This document shows, piece by piece, positions 60,213 through 64,000 of a stretch of DNA of 64,000 nucleotides. The notes below the pieces were generated by a model. The model did no database searches, was not told where the DNA came from, and saw only the letters and a list, made by a program, of their open reading frames with translations. Within the stretch, counting starts at the first letter, position 1; the number at the start of each line of letters is the position of its first letter. Location: positions 1 through 64,000 of the forward strand of contig JAEXZY010000121.1 of assembly GCA_023404955.1 (NCBI GenBank), written 5' to 3'. The position numbers were made by a program, and so were the translations under genes. Origin of the DNA: Actinomycetes bacterium. Its GTDB lineage: Bacteria; Actinomycetota; Actinomycetes; Mycobacteriales; Mycobacteriaceae.

Positions 60213-61187
60213 GTGTCCGACGGAATCAAACTGATCGACAGAGTTTCTGCGATCAACTGGAACCGCCTGCAGGACGAGAAAGACGCCGAGGTCTGGGAGC
60301 GCCTGACCGGCAACTTCTGGCTGCCCGAGAAGGTCCCCGTGTCCAACGACATCCCGTCCTGGGGCACGTTGAACGATCACGAGAAGCAGCTCACGATGCG
60401 CGTCTTCACCGGTCTCACCCTGCTCGACACCATCCAGGGCACCGTCGGCGCCGTCAGCCTGATTCCCGACGCGCTCACCCCGCACGAAGAAGCCGTCTAC
60501 ACCAACATCGCGTTCATGGAGTCGGTGCACGCCAAGAGCTACAGCAACATCTTCTCGACGCTGTGCTCGACGTCCGAGATCGACGAGGCCTTCCGGTGGT
60601 CGGAGGAGAACCCCAACCTGCAGCGCAAGGCGCAGATCGTGATGGACTTCTACAAGGGTGACGACCCGCTCAAGCGCAAGGTCGCCTCGACGCTGCTGGA
60701 GAGCTTCCTGTTCTACTCCGGCTTCTATCTGCCGATGTACTGGTCCAGCCGCGCCAAGCTCACCAACACCGCCGACATGATCCGGCTGATCATCCGCGAC
60801 GAGGCCGTGCACGGCTACTACATCGGGTACAAGTTCCAGAAGGGCCTGGCGCTGGCCGACGAGGCCCGCAAGCAGGAGCTCAAGGACTACACCTACGAGT
60901 TGCTGTTCGAGCTCTACGACAACGAGGTCGAGTACACCCAGGATCTCTACGACGGCGTCGGCCTGTCCGAGGATGTCAAGAAGTTCCTGCGCTACAACGC
61001 CAACAAGGCGCTGATGAACCTCGGCTACGAGGCGCTGTTCCCCAAGGACGAGACCGACGTCAACCCGGCGATCCTGTCCGCGCTGAGCCCCAACGCCGAC
61101 GAGAACCACGACTTCTTCTCCGGCTCCGGCTCGAGCTATGTCATCGGCAAGGCCGTGGTCACCGAGGACGAGGACTGGGACTTCTAG
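60213..61187 (+). CDS. nrdF: Class Ib ribonucleotide reductase beta subunit NrdF
   Basis: The 324-residue protein has the metal-ligand motifs of NrdF: LLDTIQGTVGAVSL, FMESVHAKSYSNIF with the radical Tyr region, and LIIRDEAVHGYYIGYKFQ. The C-terminal TEDEDWDF tail binds NrdE. It starts with GTG. It matches NrdF2 (Rv3048c) of M. tuberculosis, the functional beta subunit. It is separated from nrdE by seven inserted genes plus the regulator. Confidence 0.96.
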   Translation: MSDGIKLIDRVSAINWNRLQDEKDAEVWERLTGNFWLPEKVPVSNDIPSWGTLNDHEKQLTMRVFTGLTLLDTIQGTVGAVSLIPDALTPHEEAVYTNIAFMESVHAKSYSNIFSTLCSTSEIDEAFRWSEENPNLQRKAQIVMDFYKGDDPLKRKVASTLLESFLFYSGFYLPMYWSSRAKLTNTADMIRLIIRDEAVHGYYIGYKFQKGLALADEARKQELKDYTYELLFELYDNEVEYTQDLYDGVGLSEDVKKFLRYNANKALMNLGYEALFPKDETDVNPAILSALSPNADENHDFFSGSGSSYVIGKAVVTEDEDWDF

Positions 61188-61193
61188 CTCCGG

Positions 61194-62705
61194 CTACAAC
61201 GGCGGCTCGGCGATCGGAATCGTCGCGCTGATGCGGGTGCCCGCGCCCGGCTCACTCACCACGGTGAGCGCACCGGACAGGGCCTCGACACGGTCTCGAA
61301 GACCCGTCAACCCCGAGCCGGCACCTGCGGTGGCGCCACCGACGCCGTCGTCGCTGACCGACAGGTGCAGCGACCCGTCCTCGAGCCTGGCGTCGATGAT
61401 GACCACCTCTGCCTCCGCGTGCTTGGCAGCGTTGGTCAGCGCCTCTGCCGCAACGTAATACGCCGCCACCTCGACTGATTCGGGCAGCCGGCGATCCACC
61501 TCGAGCGCCAGCTCGACCGGCACCGTCGAGCGGCGCCCCAGCGCCTTCAGCGCCGCCGGCAGTCCTCCCTTGGAGAGCACGGCAGGGTGCATTCCGCGGG
61601 AAAGCTCTTGCAGATCCGAATACAGGTCGGCCAGTCCTGCCACCGCTGCGGACAGCTTGTCCCGCAACTCCTCGGTGTCAGCGGCCGCTTCGGCGGCCCG
61701 CACCTGCAGGCTCAACGAGACGATCCGCTGTTGAGCCCCGTCGTGGAGGTCACGTTCGAAGCCACGGCGTGCCTCGTCGGCCGCCGCGACGAGTCGAGCT
61801 CGCGATGCGGTCAGTTCCGCACGGGTTTCTGCGTTGGCGATGGCCGTACTGATCAGGTCGGCGAAATCTCCGATATGGGCATCGAGATCCTCGGCGATCG
61901 CCTCGGAATCGAGACACCCCACCAGCAGCGCACCGCGCACGACGCCACCGACCGTCAGTGGGACGCCGGTGGCTGAACGAACACCCAATGCGCGCAACCG
62001 GTTCGCGATCGGGCCGGTCGCCTCGTCGTAGTCGTTGATCCGGGCCGGTGCGCTCAGGCGACGGATTCTGGTGCTGACGCTGTCGCCGGACAGCGGCAAC
62101 CGCTCACCCGGCGACAGGCTCGGCTTGCCCGGCCGATCGACTGCGGCGAGCACGACGCACGTGTCGTCGGGTTCGAAGCGCAGCAGGGTGACCTGATCGA
62201 CGCCCAGGCTCCCGGCCAACTCGTGGACCGCGAGGGGGAAGACCTCGGCCAGATCCGCACCGCGCGCGACGACGGTGGCGACGCGACGCAGCGCCGCCTG
62301 CTGCGCGGCCAGCGTGTGGGCTTCCCTTCGGCGCTGCTCGGCTTCGGCGGCCCGCAGCCGCGCCTGCCCCACCAGAGCATTGGTCAGCAGCGCCAGCGTC
62401 AGGAAGATCGCCAGAGCGGGAGCGAGGCTGTCGCGGCCCTCGAGGTGCAGGTAGGCGTACACCGCCGCACTCGCCAACGACGTCGCGACCGCGAGGCCGA
62501 AACCCCACCCGGCGGACACGACCAGCACCCCCAGCAGCAGCAGCGCGCCGAAGGCGTTCTCGGGCGCAACCCGTTTCAGCGCGAACACCGCGAGCACCTC
62601 GGCGACGAGAAAGACGCAGGCCACCACGATGCCCGCCCGCAGCGGACGAGCGTTGGGCCGCACGATCACGGTGAGCAGCCTCGTCGGGAGCGAGCGCCAG
62701 GTCAC
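61194..62705 (-). CDS. Membrane GAF-containing sensor histidine kinase (NarX/DegS-like)
   Basis: The 503-residue protein has an N-terminal membrane region of about four helices resembling DUF4118 (FGALLLLGVLVVSAGWGFGL). A GAF domain follows (ALRRVATVVARGADLAEVFP to LVGCLDSEA), then HisKA_3 with FERDLHDGAQQRIVSLSLQ (phospho-His) and an HATPase ending DDGVGGATAGAGSGLTGLRD. It starts with GTG. It should phosphorylate NarL-type regulators. Two receiver proteins lie beside it, one divergent and one 0.4 kb further. Confidence 0.88.
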   Translation of the reverse strand: MTWRSLPTRLLTVIVRPNARPLRAGIVVACVFLVAEVLAVFALKRVAPENAFGALLLLGVLVVSAGWGFGLAVATSLASAAVYAYLHLEGRDSLAPALAIFLTLALLTNALVGQARLRAAEAEQRRREAHTLAAQQAALRRVATVVARGADLAEVFPLAVHELAGSLGVDQVTLLRFEPDDTCVVLAAVDRPGKPSLSPGERLPLSGDSVSTRIRRLSAPARINDYDEATGPIANRLRALGVRSATGVPLTVGGVVRGALLVGCLDSEAIAEDLDAHIGDFADLISTAIANAETRAELTASRARLVAAADEARRGFERDLHDGAQQRIVSLSLQVRAAEAAADTEELRDKLSAAVAGLADLYSDLQELSRGMHPAVLSKGGLPAALKALGRRSTVPVELALEVDRRLPESVEVAAYYVAAEALTNAAKHAEAEVVIIDARLEDGSLHLSVSDDGVGGATAGAGSGLTGLRDRVEALSGALTVVSEPGAGTRISATIPIAEPPL

Positions 62706-62727
62706 CGGCCGATGGTAATGGTCAAGT

Positions 62728-62743
62728 TTCCCGTTAACAGGAA
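62728..62743. promoter_or_regulatory. Near-perfect palindrome between kinase and receiver genes
   Basis: TTCCCGTTAACAGGAA is symmetric except for one pair, centred on GTTAAC. It lies between the divergent starts at 62705 and 62778 and is a likely binding site for the NarL-type regulator next door. Confidence 0.5.
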
Positions 62744-62777
62744 TGCCAACGAGTGATTCCGTAGGCACACTCGAAGC

Positions 62778-63155
62778 ATGACTGGTCCGCGCTGCTTGAT
62801 CGTCGACGACAGCGCCGACTTCCGTGCCGCCGCCCGGGTGGTACTCGAACGCGGGGGCATCACGGTCGTCGGCGTTGCCTCCGACGCCGCCGAGGCGGTG
62901 CAATGCGCACAGCAGCTGCACCCGGACGTCGCTCTGGTCGACGTGGACCTGGGTGCCGACAACGGATTCGACGTCGCCGAGCGCTTGGCCGACGTCGCAG
63001 TGATCCTGACCTCGACTCACGACGAGCAGGACTTCGTCGATCTGATCGACGCCAGCCCCGCGCTCGGCTTCGTGCCCAAGCTGGCGCTGTCACCGACGGC
63101 GGTGCTGGCCCTACTGGCCAGGTCCCCGCACGCGGCTCAGCGCGACTCCAGATAG
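62778..63155 (+). CDS. Single-domain response regulator (receiver only)
   Basis: The 125-residue protein is a receiver domain with no output domain. It has LIVDDSADF (acidic pair), VALVDVDLG (phospho-Asp), ILTSTHDEQ (Thr) and FVPKLAL (Lys), so it should be phosphorylated. It may act as a phosphate sink or compete with the NarL-type regulator for the kinase at 61194-62705, or bind a partner. It overlaps the convergent regulator gene by 19 bp. Confidence 0.85.
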   Translation: MTGPRCLIVDDSADFRAAARVVLERGGITVVGVASDAAEAVQCAQQLHPDVALVDVDLGADNGFDVAERLADVAVILTSTHDEQDFVDLIDASPALGFVPKLALSPTAVLALLARSPHAAQRDSR

Positions 63156-63790
63156 AGGATCACCGCGCGGACGCGACGATGGTCGTCACCGGTCTCGGGC
63201 AGATCGAGTTTGGTCAGGATGCTGCGGACGTGTTTCTCCACGGTGCCCTCGGTCACCCACAGACGGCGGCCGATGCCCCCGTTGGACAGACCCTCGGCCA
63301 TCAGTGTGAGAACCTCCCGTTCGCGGGCGCTCAACGCAGCCAGCGGATCGTTGCGCTTACGGGCGCCGACCAATTCGGCCACCAGCGCCGGATCGACCAC
63401 CGACGCGCCGTTGGCCACGCGGTGCACCGTGTCGATGAAGTCGTCGACGTCGGTGACGCGGGTCTTCAGCAGGTACCCGATCGCATGTCCGCCGGCCAGC
63501 AGCTCCATCGCGTGCTCGACGTCGACGTGCGCCGAGAGCACGACGATGCCGATGCCGGGTGCCTCCTCACGGATCACCCGGGCCGCGTCGAGACCCTCCG
63601 TGGTGTGGGTCGGCGGCATCCGGATGTCGACCAGGACGAGGTCGGGGGTCTCAGCGCGGACCAGATCCAGCAGTGCCGAGGCATCACCGGCCTGACCGAC
63701 GACCTCGATACCCGAGCGGTGCAGCAGACTCGCCAGGCCTTCCCGCAACAGCACATCGTCGTCGGCGACCACGACCCGAAGAGCACCCAT
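63137..63790 (-). CDS. NarL/LuxR-family response regulator
   Basis: The 217-residue protein has a receiver domain with VVADDDVLLREGLA, LVLVDIRMPP (phospho-Asp), VVLSAHVD and GYLLKTRV (Lys). The HTH is LSAREREVLTLMAEGLSNGG followed by VTEGTVEKHVRSILTKL. I start at MGALRVVVADDD (63790). It pairs with the histidine kinase and may bind the palindrome at 62728-62743. Confidence 0.9.
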   Translation of the reverse strand: MGALRVVVADDDVLLREGLASLLHRSGIEVVGQAGDASALLDLVRAETPDLVLVDIRMPPTHTTEGLDAARVIREEAPGIGIVVLSAHVDVEHAMELLAGGHAIGYLLKTRVTDVDDFIDTVHRVANGASVVDPALVAELVGARKRNDPLAALSAREREVLTLMAEGLSNGGIGRRLWVTEGTVEKHVRSILTKLDLPETGDDHRRVRAVILYLESR

Positions 63791-63910
63791 GGTCCGACAT
63801 TCTGACATTGACGAGACCCGGGCGCGGCTGTTGCGGTCTGGGTCTAGCGGTACCGGCGTTGTCCGGTCATCCGCGACGCGTCCTCGGTGGGAATGCGCAA
63901 GACTGGCGAC

Positions 63911-64000
63911 ATGGCGCAGTCGATCGGTCAGCCCGTCTCACGGGTCGAAGGAGTGCAGAAGGTGACCGGCGCCGCGCGCTACACCGCCGACACACCGATC
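63911..64000 (+). CDS. Xanthine dehydrogenase/aldehyde oxidase-family molybdopterin subunit, N-terminus only
   Basis: The last 30 codons read MAQSIGQPVSRVEGVQKVTG, then AARYTADTPI. The pattern R-V-E-G-x-x-K-V-T-G-x-A-R-Y-T-A-D is the standard N-terminus of CoxL/XdhA-type large subunits. Only this segment is present; the rest lies beyond the window. Substrate is unknown. Confidence 0.75.
   Translation, partial: MAQSIGQPVSRVEGVQKVTGAARYTADTPI

Noticed and set aside
1..64000. Mobile elements or CRISPR arrays
   Set aside because: No transposase, integrase, target-site duplications or regularly spaced repeats were seen. The inverted repeats found are single sites in promoters or gene ends.

Overview
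The window reads as chromosomal DNA of an environmental, probably fast-growing mycobacterium (Mycolicibacterium-like). It is GC-rich, with GTG and occasional TTG starts. It carries many acyl-CoA dehydrogenases, TetR regulators, an F420-type LLM oxidoreductase, a CYP136-type P450 and DosR-type boxes. Several blocks match Mycobacterium tuberculosis gene order as I remember it: 11.9-16.7 kb resembles Rv1354c-Rv1355c-Rv1356c, and ligB-cstA, cyp136-TetR-SDR, dinB2-TetR-FMN reductase and nrdHIE-TetR-nrdF resemble Rv3048c-Rv3063. No insertion sequence, prophage, CRISPR array, rRNA or tRNA was recognised.

Layout. 0-6 kb: the 5' end of mmsA, a divergent PucR regulator, an aminopeptidase/permease pair with a divergent TetR gene and palindromic operator, and a secreted PE-PPE-type esterase. 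6-11 kb: a nucleotidyltransferase-like gene, an EEP hydrolase, a universal stress protein behind two DosR boxes, and an acyl-CoA dehydrogenase pair. 11-17 kb: a three-gene operon of a possible acyltransferase-fold protein, a ThiF/E1-nitroreductase fusion and a GAF-GGDEF-EAL enzyme. 17.5-23.1 kb: a beta-oxidation-like cluster (hydratase, two acyl-CoA dehydrogenases, SDR, thiolase, GntR) with one strong palindrome. 23-31 kb: a NYN protein, a KAS III-sulfotransferase pair, a secreted protein with a triplicated domain, an acyl-CoA synthetase and an LLM oxidoreductase. 31-41 kb: cstA with ybdD, ligB, a membrane molybdopterin oxidoreductase, a ThDP enzyme, an APH-like kinase and a TSUP permease. 41-48 kb: a stand-alone LeuA regulatory domain behind a leader-peptide attenuator, CYP136 with its TetR and SDR, a RecF-like ATPase with DinB2 and TetR, and an FMN reductase. 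48-61 kb: nrdHIE, then inserted genes (DUF5997 with an orphan LysR effector domain, a VOC protein, a geranylgeranyl-reductase-type flavoprotein, TetR, adenylate cyclase, HD-GYP-like LuxR regulator, ABC exporter), then nrdF. 61-64 kb: a histidine kinase with two response regulators and the start of a molybdenum hydroxylase.

How the genes work together. Most of the metabolic genes handle acyl-CoA, amino acid or organic acid substrates, each block with a local regulator and often a palindrome in the divergent promoter. Class Ib ribonucleotide reductase is complete but split by about 8.7 kb; both halves are preceded by NrdR-like box pairs.

Three arrangements stand out as possibly undescribed: (1) the E1-nitroreductase/putative acyltransferase/c-di-GMP operon; (2) the LeuA-domain protein behind an apparently leaderless leader peptide and a large hairpin; (3) three copies of a TGAGGCA-type palindrome tying a cyclase, an HD-GYP-like LuxR regulator and an ABC exporter together.
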